From Bradyrhizobium sp. YR681 (GTDB lineage: Bacteria; Pseudomonadota; Alphaproteobacteria; Rhizobiales; Xanthobacteraceae), in the NCBI RefSeq assembly GCF_000282615.1, contig NZ_AKIY01000205.1, positions 1-64,000 of the forward strand: a stretch of DNA of 64,000 nt. The letters run 5' to 3'. Below the pieces are notes generated by a model. The model had not been told where the DNA came from, ran no database searches, and saw nothing but the letters and a program-made list of their open reading frames with translations. The stretch's first letter is position 1; the number at the start of each line of letters is the position of its first letter. Of the stretch, positions 1 through 11,000 are shown in pieces. The translations under genes and the position numbers were made by a program.

Positions 1-230
1 CCCCGCCGCTCGACGGCGGGCGCGTCGCGGTCGGGCTGCTGCCACGCCCCCTCGCGCTGCCGCTGGCCCGGCTCGAGCCGTTCGGGATGCTGATCCTGAT
101 CGCCCTGCTGATCCTGCTGCCGCTCGCCGGCTCGCAGTTCGGTCTAAATCTTGATGTTATTTCAGCAATACTGCCAACGTTGACCGGTTATGTGATTCAG
201 GCTGTTCTCTTCCTGACCGGCAATGCGTAG
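1..230 (+). CDS. Site-2 protease family zinc metalloprotease, C-terminal fragment
   Basis: Only the last 75 or so residues are in the window; the gene begins before base 1 and the reading frame starts at base 3. The fragment opens with PPLDGGR, the third metal-binding motif (N/PxxDG) of M50 intramembrane site-2 proteases, whose Asp is a zinc ligand. It is followed by hydrophobic membrane segments, as in the Rv2625c/YwhC-type rhomboid-like peptidases. The stop TAG is at 228-230 and the next gene starts at the adjacent base. Peptidase activity and substrate cannot be judged without the HExxH half. Confidence 0.8.
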   Translation, partial: PPLDGGRVAVGLLPRPLALPLARLEPFGMLILIALLILLPLAGSQFGLNLDVISAILPTLTGYVIQAVLFLTGNA

Positions 231-716
231 TTGAACAGCGACACCCGAACACAAGCCGAAGGGCCAGAGGCCGACTTGGTCAAAGCTGCCGATATGCTGA
301 TCGCGCGACGCGCGGACACCCGCGCCCGCGCCGATTTTGCCACCTGGAAAATGATGGCCAAGCTCAACGGGGCATCCGCGCTGCCCCCGGAGGCCCAGGA
401 GTTCCTCACGAGCTACAAGAACCTGCTGGCGCAGATGAGCGAGGGCGAGGCCACGGAGGCCACCATCGGGGCAATCTACAAGGCCTACTATGCCGAGATG
501 GGCGGCGCAGGCGCCGCGCCCGACGTCCGCACCCGCCCGCCCGAACCCGCGGCGGACAATGTTACCGCCTTCCGCCGTCCGGAACCGAAGCCGAAGAAGG
601 CCAACTTCTTCGGGGCAAGTGCGACCGGCGGAACCCAGAAGCGCCCCCTGCCGGTGGCGCTGATCTTCGCCTGCCTGGTCGTCGTCTATGTCGGGATCCG
701 GCTCTACTGGCGCTGA
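231..716 (+). CDS. Hypothetical protein with C-terminal membrane anchor
   Basis: 161 residues beginning at a TTG that directly follows the stop of the protease gene, so translation is probably coupled. The first ~95 residues are soluble and rich in Ala and charged residues; residues ~95-135 are a Pro/Lys-rich linker; residues ~141-157 form one hydrophobic helix close to the C-terminus, giving a tail-anchored topology. No domain recognised. Its 3' end overlaps the convergent tonB gene by 13 bases. The start is uncertain because no clear ribosome-binding site precedes the TTG; an ATG at 294 is an alternative. Confidence 0.6.
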   Translation: MNSDTRTQAEGPEADLVKAADMLIARRADTRARADFATWKMMAKLNGASALPPEAQEFLTSYKNLLAQMSEGEATEATIGAIYKAYYAEMGGAGAAPDVRTRPPEPAADNVTAFRRPEPKPKKANFFGASATGGTQKRPLPVALIFACLVVVYVGIRLYWR

Positions 717-1540
717 GCCGTCTTCTTCCTTTTCTTCTTGGCGTCCTCGGCTTTCGGCGGCGTGAAGATGATGTCGATGGTGCGCTCGAACCGGTCTTCC
801 GTCAGCTCGGCAGCCGGCGGCGGGAAAGGATCGGACTTCCTGATCATCGAGACGGCGGCCGCGTCGTAAGCCTTGTCACCGGAGGAATCCAGGACATCGA
901 CCGACAGCACATTGCCCTTGCGGTTGAGGGCGAAGGTCACCTTGACCTTCTGATTGCTCGGCGTCTTGCCGTCGGGATTGACCTTGTTCTGCTCGATGCG
1001 CGCGGTGATCTGACGATTCCAGTCTTCTGTCAGCTTCCTGGTATCCTTGCCAATGCCGAGCACCGGCGCCGCGGCCTTCTCGCCTTCGGGCGCGTCCTCA
1101 TCGAGTGACTGCCGCGCCGTGGCAACCGATTTCGGCGATGCTTCCGCGGCCGGAGTCTCGATCGCGGCGATCTTCGGATCCTCCTCCTGCGGCTTCTTCG
1201 AATTGTTCTCGGTGACCACGCGATCCGGATCCTCGACCTGCTGCGATTGATCCTTGGGAAGCTCCGACTCCTTGGTCTCGGCCTTCTGCTCGGGCAGCGC
1301 CTGCTGCTCCTGCATCGCTTCGCTGTCGGGACCCGGCGGCAGGTCGGTGTCGGGCGCATCGGGCGAGACGGCCGAGACGGCGTATTCCGCACCGGCGGCG
1401 CCCAGACCATCCCCGGAATCGTCCTCGCGCAAATGAGCCAGCGCCAGCGCCGCCCCGCCGAGATGGAGCGCCAGCGCCACCAGCGCCGCCGCCATCCAAA
1501 GCTTCCGGGATGGCCTGGTTTCGGTCTCGACCTCGGACAT
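704..1540 (-). CDS. tonB: TonB-like energy transducer
   Basis: 278 residues. A short cytoplasmic N-terminus and one membrane helix (residues ~14-34) are followed by a long periplasmic linker rich in Glu, Pro and Lys. A TonB C-terminal domain follows at ~170-262, with the typical run of small hydrophobic strands around [13 protein letters not shown] and the [15 protein letters not shown] region. It carries proton-motive energy from ExbB-ExbD to outer-membrane receptors. It is the last gene of the minus-strand unit receptor-piuC-exbB-exbD-tonB, 9 bases after exbD, and most likely serves the siderophore receptor encoded first. The basic tail (KKKRKK) is unusual but lies after the domain. Confidence 0.88.
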   Translation of the reverse strand: MSEVETETRPSRKLWMAAALVALALHLGGAALALAHLREDDSGDGLGAAGAEYAVSAVSPDAPDTDLPPGPDSEAMQEQQALPEQKAETKESELPKDQSQQVEDPDRVVTENNSKKPQEEDPKIAAIETPAAEASPKSVATARQSLDEDAPEGEKAAAPVLGIGKDTRKLTEDWNRQITARIEQNKVNPDGKTPSNQKVKVTFALNRKGNVLSVDVLDSSGDKAYDAAAVSMIRKSDPFPPPAAELTEDRFERTIDIIFTPPKAEDAKKKRKKTAQRQ

Positions 1541-1549
1541 GGCGGGCCC

Positions 1550-2002
1550 TTAAGGCTTCGCGGCGCCGGCCGCCGGCGTTGCGGGGGCTTCCAATGCGAC
1601 GAGCTTCACGCGCGTATAGCCGCCCTGGCGCAACAGCTCCATGACGCCCATCAGCTCGCCATAGGGCACCGAGCGATCGCCGCGCAGGAAAACGTATTTG
1701 TCCTTGCTCATCTCCGACAATCCGTCGAGCGTCGCAGCGAGGTCGGCACGCGTCACCGGATTTTCGCCGATTGCCAGCGTCAGATCGGACTTGATCGAGA
1801 CATAGGTCGGCTTGTCCGGCTTCTTCTGCGGCGTCGCGCTCGAGGTCGGCAGATCGACCGGCAAGTCGACCGTGGAGAGCGGCGCTGCGACCATGAAGAT
1901 GATCAGCAGCACCAGAATGACGTCGATGAACGGCGTGACGTTGATGTCATGCGTTTCCGAGAAATCGTCGTCGTCATCATTGTCAGCGAGCGAAACTGCC
2001 AT
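1550..2002 (-). CDS. exbD: Biopolymer transport protein ExbD
   Basis: 150 residues. The N-terminus carries the family signature [19 protein letters not shown], with the membrane-embedded Asp needed for proton translocation, followed by a periplasmic domain. ExbD works with ExbB and TonB in the inner membrane. It starts 3 bases after the exbB stop and ends 9 bases before tonB, so the three are clearly one unit. The length is normal for the family. Confidence 0.93.
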   Translation of the reverse strand: MAVSLADNDDDDDFSETHDINVTPFIDVILVLLIIFMVAAPLSTVDLPVDLPTSSATPQKKPDKPTYVSIKSDLTLAIGENPVTRADLAATLDGLSEMSKDKYVFLRGDRSVPYGELMGVMELLRQGGYTRVKLVALEAPATPAAGAAKP

Positions 2003-2005
2003 GCT

Positions 2006-2901
<896 letters not shown>

Positions 2902-2905
<4 letters not shown>

Positions 2906-3591
2906 ACTTCGGCCCAGTAGCGAATGAGGTTGTGATAGATACCCGTCAATTTGACCGTTTCGGGATCGTCACGCCCGAGCCGTTCCACCAGCGCCTGTAT
3001 CGCGGTGTCGAGGTCAAAGATCATGGTACGGGCTTGATCGTCCCGTATCATGCTCTGGAGCCAGAAGAAAGACGCAACCCGCGTTCCCCGGCTCACCGGG
3101 GTCACGAGATGCAGGCTCGTCGAGGGATAGAGCACGCAGTCGCCGGCTGGCAACTTGACTTCGTGCGAACCGTAGGTGTCCTCGATCACAAGTTCGCCAC
3201 CGTCATATTCTTCCGGCTCGGCGAGGAACAGCGTGACCGACAGGTCTGTGCGGATGCGAAGACCGGTCAGGCGGTCGCCGCGGATCGCATTGTCGACATG
3301 CAGGCCGAAATGGTGGCCGCTGTCCGCGGCATAGCGGTTGAACAGCGGCGGGAAGATCTGGAGCGGAATTGCCGCCGCGATGAAGCGCGGGTTCGACGTC
3401 AGCGCCGAGATGATGCGGTTGCCGAGCTTGCGCGCGACCTCGCTGTCCGGCGGCAATTGCTCGTTGCGCTTGACCATCGCCGACTGCGAGCCGGCGGTGG
3501 AGCGCCCGTCCTCCCATTCGCTGGCGTCCATGATGCGGCGGAAATCCGCCACATCATCCTTGCTGAGAACGCCAGGCAGGCACGTCAACAT
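2902..3591 (-). CDS. piuC: Fe(II)/2-oxoglutarate-dependent PKHD-type hydroxylase
   Basis: 229 residues starting at the ATG at 3591 ([11 protein letters not shown]), two bases after the receptor stop. The iron-binding triad is visible as H98xD100 (LHVDNAIR) and H161, with the 2-oxoglutarate-binding Arg at ~171 ([10 protein letters not shown]). PiuC/YbiX proteins are routinely encoded beside catecholate siderophore receptors; they are thought to modify a siderophore or the receptor, but the substrate is not settled. The downstream overlap with exbB and the upstream receptor place it in the iron operon. The frame is open further upstream, but that stretch lies inside the receptor gene in another frame. 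Confidence 0.9.
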
Positions 3592-3593
3592 GA

Positions 3594-6011
3594 TCAGAAC
3601 TTCGCCGTCGTCACGATGTAGAACGCCCGGCCCGGCGCGACCGCCACGAACGGCGTCGCACTGCGATAGAGCGTGTCGTAATAGAGCTTGTTGGTGAGGT
3701 TCTGCGCGTAGAACTTCATGGTCCAGTTCTTGTCGATCTTCTTCTCGACGAACGCATCGAAGCGCCAATAGCTCGGGATCAGCGTGCCGGTGTTGGCGCC
3801 GAAGGTGCCGCCATAGACCTTGGAGCGGAACACCGCTTGGCCGCCGACCTCCCAGTCGCCGTCGAACTTGTATTTGGTCAGGAGGCTGAACGACTGGTGG
3901 GCGACGTTGGCGAGCTGCAGGCCGACATTGCTCGGGATGTTGCTCTTGGTCACCTTCGACTCCATCAGCACGATGCCGCCGAACACGCTCCAGCGGTCGG
4001 TGAGCTTGCCGCTGGCCTCGATGTCGATGCCCTGGATCCGGTACGCCGCACCCGACGTAAGCTGACCCGCGGCGTTGGTCTCACGCGCGTTGTCCTTGGT
4101 GGTCTGGAACAGCGCGCCGCTCACCAGCAGGTGACGGTCCATCAGCTCCCATTTGGTGCCGATCTCGCCCGCCTTGTTCTTCTCCGGCCCGAGGATCGTG
4201 GTGCCGGTCGGCGGAGACGAGCCATAATCCGTACCGGTTGCGTCGAGCTCGGAACCGAACGGGTTGGTCGAGGTCGCATAGGCCGCATAGAGGCTGCCGA
4301 TCGGAACGGGCTTGTAGACGATGCCGGCGTTGTAGTTGACGAAGTCCGAATTGACGCTGCTCGAAGCCGCGGCGATCGACGATCTCAGCGCGTAGTTGTC
4401 CCAGCGCACGCCACCATTCACGATGATGGTGTCTTCCCAGTTCGCGGTATCCATCGCGTAGACGGCACCGCTGTCGACGTTGTAATGGGTCGGATCGCCT
4501 GTGAGGACCGGATTGAACGGGCCGGAGCTGTAGGTATAGCCCGGCGAATACATGTTCTGAAGCGTCAGAGCACCGTTGCTGCTGAATCCGGATCCAAACG
4601 CTTCCGACGCAAGCCCGTTGTAGCGGCCGATTCCGATACGCTCGTTCGAGACCTCGAGCCCGGTCACCGCCGTGTGCTTGACCGGTCCCGTGTTGAACTT
4701 GAACGTCGCGTCTTCCTGGTTGGCGATGACGTCGACCCACTGGTTGCGGCTCTGCGCGCTCGCGGTGATGGTCCACTTGGTCGGATCGGAACTGGTCGTG
4801 ATGGGCGACTGCGGCAATGTGCCGATATATTCCAGCGTCGACTGCTCCATGCGGGTGCGGCTGGTCAGGGTGATGTTGTTGGTCGGCTTGTACTCGGCCG
4901 TGAGCGTGCCGAAATCCTGACGCGCAGTCTGGAAGTCGCGATTGAGGATGCCGTACCAGGTCCCGCGCGGAATGCCCGCTTCGGTGGCCGGCACGTTGCC
5001 CTGCTTGTAATAGGGCACGCCGAAATCCGGATAGCCGCTAAGATCGGTATGCACGTAATTCGTGGTGATCTTGAAGTCGTTGGTCGGGGCGTATTTGGTC
5101 GAGATGAAAGTACCCCAGCGATTGTCGGTCACGTAATTGCGGCCGGCGACATTGGCGTCCTGGAACAGGCCGCCGACGCGCACCGAGAAGGTCGGGTCGA
5201 TGACCTGGTTGACGTCGATCGTGACGCGCTTGGTCATGTCGGTGCCGAACGTCGTCTCGGCGTTCTGGAAGTTGCGATCGGTCGCCTGCTTGGTGACGAT
5301 GTTGATCGCACCGCCCGCGGTGCCGCGGCCGGCATAGGACGAGGCCGGCCCGCGTAAAATCTCGAGCTGCTCGGTGAAGAAGTTCTCGCGGATGGAGACC
5401 GCGGGATCGCGGATGCCGTCGATGAAGACGTCGTTGCGCGCATCGAAGCCGCGGATGAAGAAGCGGTCGCCGAACGCGTTGCCACCTTCGCCCGAACCGA
5501 GCGTCACGCCGGCGGTCGAGCGGCCGATCTCCCTCAGCGTCGTGGCGTTCTTGTCGGCCAGCACTTCCTTGCTGAGCACGGTGATGGTCTTGGGCGTGTT
5601 CAGAAGCGGCTCGGGAAACTTGCCCGAGGCCTGGACGCGATCGACCTTGTAGGGAGCGGTCGCATCCGCATAGGGATTGGCGTCGGCGGGGCCGGACGGC
5701 GTCGTGGGGGCGGACTGCTGGGCCTGCTGGCGCTGCGCGGCGCGGCGAAGCGCATTGCGGGCACGGACCTGCTCCGGCGTCGGCTTCGAGGCCGCCGGAC
5801 GCGGACGCTGGACCGGAGCATCGACGGTCACCGGCGGCAGGTTCGACTGCTGCGCCTCTGCGCCCGACACGGACGCAACCGCAATCAGGCTAGCGACTGC
5901 CGAGACCTTCTTGCCGGAAATTCCCGTGGATTTGTCATCCGTCGGATTGAACGCTGCGACCGAACGCAACGACTTCGGTGCGACCACCTGCCCCATTACC
6001 AAACGCCCCAT
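3594..6011 (-). CDS. fiu: TonB-dependent siderophore receptor (Fiu-like)
   Basis: 805 residues. A long N-terminus with a hydrophobic signal segment (~36-53, cleavage after GAEAQ likely) is followed by a Pro-rich stretch. The plug domain (~120-240) includes [13 protein letters not shown] and the [16 protein letters not shown] region. A 22-strand barrel follows, ending in the aromatic tail ...YIVTTAKF. The link to piuC and the sequence style suggest a catecholate receptor of the Fiu type, but the ligand is inferred. It is the first gene of the operon; three ICE-like half-sites lie 115-167 bases upstream, indicating Irr-type iron control. The start at 6011 has only a weak ribosome-binding site; the ATG at 5996 is an alternative. 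Confidence 0.9.
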   Translation of the reverse strand: MGRLVMGQVVAPKSLRSVAAFNPTDDKSTGISGKKVSAVASLIAVASVSGAEAQQSNLPPVTVDAPVQRPRPAASKPTPEQVRARNALRRAAQRQQAQQSAPTTPSGPADANPYADATAPYKVDRVQASGKFPEPLLNTPKTITVLSKEVLADKNATTLREIGRSTAGVTLGSGEGGNAFGDRFFIRGFDARNDVFIDGIRDPAVSIRENFFTEQLEILRGPASSYAGRGTAGGAINIVTKQATDRNFQNAETTFGTDMTKRVTIDVNQVIDPTFSVRVGGLFQDANVAGRNYVTDNRWGTFISTKYAPTNDFKITTNYVHTDLSGYPDFGVPYYKQGNVPATEAGIPRGTWYGILNRDFQTARQDFGTLTAEYKPTNNITLTSRTRMEQSTLEYIGTLPQSPITTSSDPTKWTITASAQSRNQWVDVIANQEDATFKFNTGPVKHTAVTGLEVSNERIGIGRYNGLASEAFGSGFSSNGALTLQNMYSPGYTYSSGPFNPVLTGDPTHYNVDSGAVYAMDTANWEDTIIVNGGVRWDNYALRSSIAAASSSVNSDFVNYNAGIVYKPVPIGSLYAAYATSTNPFGSELDATGTDYGSSPPTGTTILGPEKNKAGEIGTKWELMDRHLLVSGALFQTTKDNARETNAAGQLTSGAAYRIQGIDIEASGKLTDRWSVFGGIVLMESKVTKSNIPSNVGLQLANVAHQSFSLLTKYKFDGDWEVGGQAVFRSKVYGGTFGANTGTLIPSYWRFDAFVEKKIDKNWTMKFYAQNLTNKLYYDTLYRSATPFVAVAPGRAFYIVTTAKF

Positions 6012-6125
6012 CTTCTTGTTCGCTCGTTCACTTCGACGAACGATTGGGTGTTGGTATCGGCCGCAAAATAGCGGGTCAATGCGCGCGAGCCGCGAGAACC
6101 CCGGAATACGTCCAGTTCAAAACGA

Positions 6126-6178
6126 TTCTAAATCGTACATTGAAATCGTTCTAAACCGCAGTCTGGACTCATTCTAAA
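6126..6178 (-). promoter_or_regulatory. Three ICE-like half-sites at 23-bp spacing upstream of the siderophore receptor
   Basis: TTCTAAA occurs at 6126-6132, 6149-6155 and 6172-6178, each copy exactly 23 bases from the next. It is one half of the inverted repeat bound by Irr in Bradyrhizobium (TTTAGAA, short spacer, TTCTAAA). The matching left halves are degenerate: TTCAAAA at 6116-6122 is the best preserved. The array sits in the promoter region of the minus-strand iron operon. Binding by Irr is inferred. Confidence 0.6.
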
Positions 6179-6222
6179 ATGAGCGCGGAAACACCGTGAA
6201 ATCCTGCTTCACCTGAACACCG

Positions 6223-6462
6223 TCAATCGCTGCTCGGTGGCTTCATCAACGAGAACAATTCATCGACGGTTTTCTGCGCCACCGCGCGCACGCGATCGGT
6301 GTCGTCCATACCGGCGATGTTGACACCACCAACGACCGCTTTGATCTCGTCGCGAAAGTCGGTGAGAAAGCGCAAGGGATCGCGCTGCTCGTTGGCGACG
6401 CGCGCGATCAATCCCGTGATCAGAATCTGACACGCGATCAGCTTGCCGTTCAGCTCGTCCAT
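6223..6462 (-). CDS. Small soluble hypothetical protein (79 aa), putatively iron-regulated
   Basis: 79 residues from the ATG at 6462 (MDELNGKLIACQ), preceded by GGGAG at a suitable distance. The protein looks helical and soluble: a helix carrying LIACQILITGLIARVANEQ, then DPLRFLTDFRDEI and a second helical half. No domain recognised. An ICE-like motif lies 74 bases upstream of the start, in the same orientation as the array before the siderophore receptor, so the gene may belong to the same iron regulon. The frame is open upstream to 6624, but that extension is Arg-rich and lacks a ribosome-binding site. Confidence 0.65.
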   Translation of the reverse strand: MDELNGKLIACQILITGLIARVANEQRDPLRFLTDFRDEIKAVVGGVNIAGMDDTDRVRAVAQKTVDELFSLMKPPSSD

Positions 6463-6535
6463 CCTGCGCTCCCGTTGTGGCGGGGCCGATATGACCGATG
6501 CTGATTTTCCTGACAACCGAAACGCGCCCGCGCGA

Positions 6536-6552
6536 TTTAGAACCGTTCTCGC
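6536..6552 (-). promoter_or_regulatory. ICE-like iron box upstream of the 79-residue gene
   Basis: TTTAGAACCGTTCTCGC on the plus strand: one half (TTTAGAA) is a perfect match to the Irr box half-site and the other keeps TTCT. It lies 74 bases before the start of the minus-strand 79-residue gene. Read on the minus strand it carries the same TTCTAAA word that is repeated before the siderophore receptor. Confidence 0.5.
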
Positions 6553-6762
6553 AAACCACAAATCCCGCGGCTCCCCATGGCGCGATGAGCCGACCTTTCT
6601 CTGGCCGCGCCGCGCTCCGCCCACACCGGTTACGGGTGTTGCCTAATTTTTGCACCCTGATCGTTCGGCACGGGAAAATGCAGCACTGCACACCGCCGCG
6701 CCAGATGGCTGCCTAGGCAGTGCAAAGCTTTCCAATTGTTTAGGATTCTCAGCCGATAGTGC

Positions 6763-6791
6763 TGTTTACACTGGAACTTGGCGTGTATTAT
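6763..6791 (+). promoter_or_regulatory. Possible promoter of the RND efflux operon
   Basis: TGTTTA and TATTAT separated by 17 bases, 70 bases before the adaptor start and within the most AT-rich part of the intergenic region. The match to sigma-70-type promoters is modest. Confidence 0.3.
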
Positions 6792-6860
6792 ACAAGCGCG
6801 CTGGAACCCTATGATTGCCCCGCAATTCGTAGTTTTGGGCATGCGAGCCAACGAGCCGAT

Positions 6861-8033
6861 ATGAAAAAATCACGGCCGATTCTCTGGATTCTCATGATCG
6901 CGGCCGTGGCCTCCGCGGGTTACTATGGTTGGCAGAAATACGGCTCGCCGGATGCCGGAAAAGCCCAGACCGCCCAAAAGGGCCCGCCCCGCGCGCCCGC
7001 CGTTCCCGTCAGTGTGGCACCGGTCCAGAAGGTCGACTTCCCGGTCTACCTGACCGGCCTCGGTACGGTTCAGGGCTTCAACACCGTACAAGTCCGGACC
7101 CGGGTCGACGGCCAGATCGACAAGATCGCCTTCACTGAAGGCCAGATCGTCAGGGAAGGCGAGCTCCTGGCCTCGATCGATCCCCGTCCCTATCAAGCCA
7201 CGCTCGACCAGGCCAAGGCCAAGAAAGCGCAGGACGAGGCGAACGTGGCCAATGCCAATCTCGAGCTTCAGCGTGCCATGAAGCTCGGCGAATTCGCCAC
7301 CGCGCAACGGGTCGATACGCAGCGCTCGACCGTCGCCCAGCTCAACGCCCAGATCGCCGCCGACGAAGCCGCGATTTCGAACGCCCAGACCCAGCTCGAC
7401 TACACGCAGATCAAGGCGCCGATCACAGGCGTCGCCGGCCTGCGCCTGGTCGACATCGGCAACATCGTCACCGCTTCCACGCAGACGGGAATCGTCACGA
7501 TCTCGCAGGTGGAGCCGATCGCGGTGATCTTCACCGCGCCGGAGGATCAGCTTCCCTATATCGCCGAGGGCCAAAAGGCCGGCGCGTTGAAGGTGATCGC
7601 GTTCAGCACCGACGGCAAGAAGACGCTGGCCGAGGGCAAGCTGGCCGTCATCAACAATCAGGTCGACACGACCAGCGGGACCATCCGCCTCAAGGCGGTG
7701 TTCGACAACAAGGACCACGCGCTGTGGCCGGGCCAGTCGGTTTCGACGCGGCTTCTGGTGCGGACGCTGAAGGATGCGACCGTGGTTCCGGATGACGCGG
7801 TCCAGCATTCGACCAACGGCCTCTACGCCTATACCGTCAATCAGGACAACAAGGCCGAAGTGCACAAGATCAAGGTCAGCTACGCCATCGACGGACGTTC
7901 CGTCATCGATGAAGGGCTGAGCCCGGGTCAACAGGTGATCACCGGCGGTCAATTCAAGGTGCAGCCCGGAAGCCTCGTCTCGACGGCGGTGGCAAGCTCC
8001 GATCCGGCCCAGAACAAGGTACGACAGGAATGA
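6861..8033 (+). CDS. RND efflux periplasmic adaptor (MdtA-like)
   Basis: 390 residues from the ATG at 6861 (MKKSRPILW). An N-terminal membrane anchor (residues ~7-23) is followed by the lipoyl half-motifs, an alpha-helical hairpin (~115-175, Ala/Gln-rich) and beta-barrel domains, the standard membrane-fusion protein order. LTGLGTVQGFNTVQVRTRVDG and the TQLDYTQIKAPITGVAGLRLVDIGN segment are characteristic of the MdtA subgroup. It links the inner-membrane pump to an outer-membrane channel. The stop overlaps the permease start (ATGA). No outer-membrane factor gene is adjacent. Confidence 0.9.
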   Translation: MKKSRPILWILMIAAVASAGYYGWQKYGSPDAGKAQTAQKGPPRAPAVPVSVAPVQKVDFPVYLTGLGTVQGFNTVQVRTRVDGQIDKIAFTEGQIVREGELLASIDPRPYQATLDQAKAKKAQDEANVANANLELQRAMKLGEFATAQRVDTQRSTVAQLNAQIAADEAAISNAQTQLDYTQIKAPITGVAGLRLVDIGNIVTASTQTGIVTISQVEPIAVIFTAPEDQLPYIAEGQKAGALKVIAFSTDGKKTLAEGKLAVINNQVDTTSGTIRLKAVFDNKDHALWPGQSVSTRLLVRTLKDATVVPDDAVQHSTNGLYAYTVNQDNKAEVHKIKVSYAIDGRSVIDEGLSPGQQVITGGQFKVQPGSLVSTAVASSDPAQNKVRQE

Positions 8034-11000
8034 CCGAGGGCGGGATTTCGGCACCTTTTATCCGTTATCCCATCGGCACCTCGCTGCTGATGGCCGGCAT
8101 CCTCTTCGTCGGTCTCGTCGCCTATCCCCTGCTGCCGGTCGCGCCGCTGCCGCAGGTGGACTTCCCGACCATCCAGATCACCGCCAACCTGCCGGGCGGC
8201 AGCCCCGAGACGATGGCCTCGTCGGTGGCCCAGCCGCTGGAGCGCCAGTTCGCCCAGATTCCCGGCATCGCCCAGATGACCTCGACGAGTTATCTCGGCA
8301 CCGCGTCGATCACCATCCAGTTCGACCTCAACCGCAGCATCGACGGCGCCGCCAACGACGTGCAGGGCGCCATCAACGCCGCCAGCGGTCAGTTGCCGAA
8401 GAACCTGCCCTCGCCGCCCACCTACCGCAAGGTCAACCCGGCCGACGCGCCGATCCTGCTGTTGTCGGCGACGTCGGAAACGATGCCGCTCACCAGCGTC
8501 AGCGACGCGGTCGACGCCCAGCTCGCCCAGCAGATCAGCCAGCTCTCCGGCGTCGCGCAGGTCTTCATCGGCGGCCAGCAAAAGCCGTCCATCCGCATTC
8601 AGATCGACCCGGCCAAGCTCGTCGCCAAGGGCCTGTCGATGGAGGATGTGCGCAGCCAGATCGCGATCACGACGGTCGACAGTCCGAAGGGCAACATCGA
8701 CGGACCCAAGCGCGCTTATACGATCTACGCCAACGACCAGCTCACCCAGTCCAAGGACTGGAACGACGTCATCATCGCCTATCGCAACGGCGGTCCCTTG
8801 CGCATCCGCGACATCGGCCAGGCCGTCAGCGGCGCCGAGGACGCCAAGCAGGCGGCATGGGCCAACGGCAAGCGCGGCGTGTTCCTGGTGATCTTCAAGC
8901 AGCCAGGCGCCAACGTCATCGAGACCGTCGACCGGATCAAGGCAACCCTGCCCCGGCTGGTCGCGGCGATCCCGCCCGCAATCAAGATCGAGGTCATCAG
9001 CGACCGCACCACGACGATCCGCGCCGCGGTCGAGGACGTCCAGTTCACCCTGCTCCTGACCATCGCGCTCGTGGTCATGGTCATCTTCGTCTTCCTGCGC
9101 AGCTTCTGGGCGACGGTCATCCCCACCATCACGGTTCCGCTGGCGCTGCTCGGCGCGTGCGCCCTGATGTGGGTCTGGGGCTATTCGCTCGACAATCTGT
9201 CGCTGATGGCCCTCACGATCGCGGTCGGCTTCGTCGTCGACGACGCCATCGTGATGCTCGAGAACATCACGCGCTATATCGAGGAAGGCGAATCGCCGAT
9301 GGCGGCGGCCTTCCGGGGCTCCAAGGAAATCGGCTTCACCATCATCTCGATCAGTATCTCACTGGTCGCCGTGCTGATCCCTCTGCTGCTGATGGGCGGC
9401 ATCATCGGCCGCCTGTTCCGCGAATTCGCAGTCGTGCTGGCGATGACGATCTTCGTGTCCATGTTCGTGTCGCTGACGCTGACCCCGATGATGGCCTCGC
9501 GCTTCCTGCGCGCCCATGGCGAGGTGAATCACGGCCGGTTCTACCAGTGGAGCGAGCGCGGCTTCGACGCGATGCTGCGCGGCTACGAACATGTGCTCGA
9601 CCTCGCGCTGGCCTGGCGCCGCACCACGCTCGTGATCTTCTTCGCCACGCTCGCCCTGTCGGTCTATTTGTTCGTCCTGATCCCGAAGGGCTTCTTCCCG
9701 CAGCAGGACGTCGGCCTGATCACCGCGACCTCGGAAGCCTCCCAGGACATCTCGTTCGCCGAGATGCAGCGCCGCCAGGTCGAGCTCGGCAAGATCGTGA
9801 TGGAAGATCACGACATCGCGTCGGTGGCGATGAACATCGGCGGCAGCGGCCGTGCCGGCAACAACGGCAACATGTTCATCACGCTGAAGCCGCGCGACGA
9901 GCGCGACGCCTCCGCGCAGCAGATCATCGCCCGGCTGCGTCCCAAGCTCGAGAAGGTGTCCGGCGCCCGCCTCTACATGCAGGCGGCCCAGGACGTCCGG
10001 CTCGGCGGCCGGCCGACGCGCACGCAGTTCGAATTCACCTTGCAGGACGCCGATCTCACCGAGCTCAACGACTGGGCACCGAAGATTCTGGCCAAGATGC
10101 AGACGCTGCCGCAGCTGCGCGACGTCGCCACCGACCAGCAGACGCAGGGCACTACGGTCCAGCTCAAGATCAACCGCGACACCGCCTCGCGCTACGGCAT
10201 CCAGCCGCAGGTGATCGACGACACGCTGTACGATGCGTTCGGCCAAAGGCAGGTCACGCAATATTTCACGCAGCTCAACACCTACAAGGTCATCCTCGAG
10301 ATCCTGCCGGAGCTGCAGGGCAACCTCGACAGCCTGAACAAGCTCTACGTGAAATCGCCGCTGACCGGCGACCAGGTGCCGCTGTCGACCTTCGCGACCT
10401 GGAGCACCGATCCGGTCCGCCCGCTCTCGATCAGCCACCAGGGCCAGTTCCCGGCGATCACGATCAGCTTCAACCTCGCGCAAGGCGTCGCACTCGGGCA
10501 GGCCACCGAGGCCGTGCAGAAGGCGATGGCCGATCTCGGCGCACCGCCGACGCTGAACTCGAGCTTCCAGGGCACCGCGCAGGCGTTCCAGCAGTCGCTC
10601 GGCACCGTGCCGCTGCTGATCCTCGCCGCCCTCGTCGTGGTCTATCTGATCCTCGGCATCCTCTATGAGAGCTACATCCATCCGATCACGATTCTGTCGA
10701 CCCTGCCCTCGGCGGGCGTCGGCGCGCTCGCGATCCTGATGGCGGCCGGCTTCGAGTTCAGCTTGATCGCGCTGATCGGCGTCATCCTGCTGATCGGCAT
10801 CGTGAAGAAGAACGGCATCATGATGGTGGACTTCGCGATCGCCGCCGAGCGCGACCACCACAAGACGCCGGAGGAATCGATCCGCCAGGCCGCGCTGCTG
10901 CGCTTCCGGCCGATCATGATGACGACGATGGCGGCGCTGCTCGGCGGCGTGCCGCTGATGCTCGGCCACGGCACCGGCGCCGAGATCCGCCAGCCGCTCG

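Larger units (their letters stand above)
6463..6860. other. Divergent intergenic region
   Basis: About 400 bases between the 79-residue gene and the RND adaptor gene. The half nearer the small gene holds the ICE-like motif at 6536-6552. The part nearer the adaptor is AT-richer and holds a plausible promoter, TGTTTA at 6763-6768 and TATTAT at 6786-6791 with 17 bases between. I see no conserved coding frame; the frames that run through it have no ribosome-binding site. Confidence 0.5.

Noticed and set aside
3837-5357. Long plus-strand open frame (506 codons) inside the siderophore receptor gene
   Set aside because: It is antisense to a gene with full receptor motifs and has no domain, signal or ribosome-binding site; long opposite-strand frames are expected in GC-rich genes.
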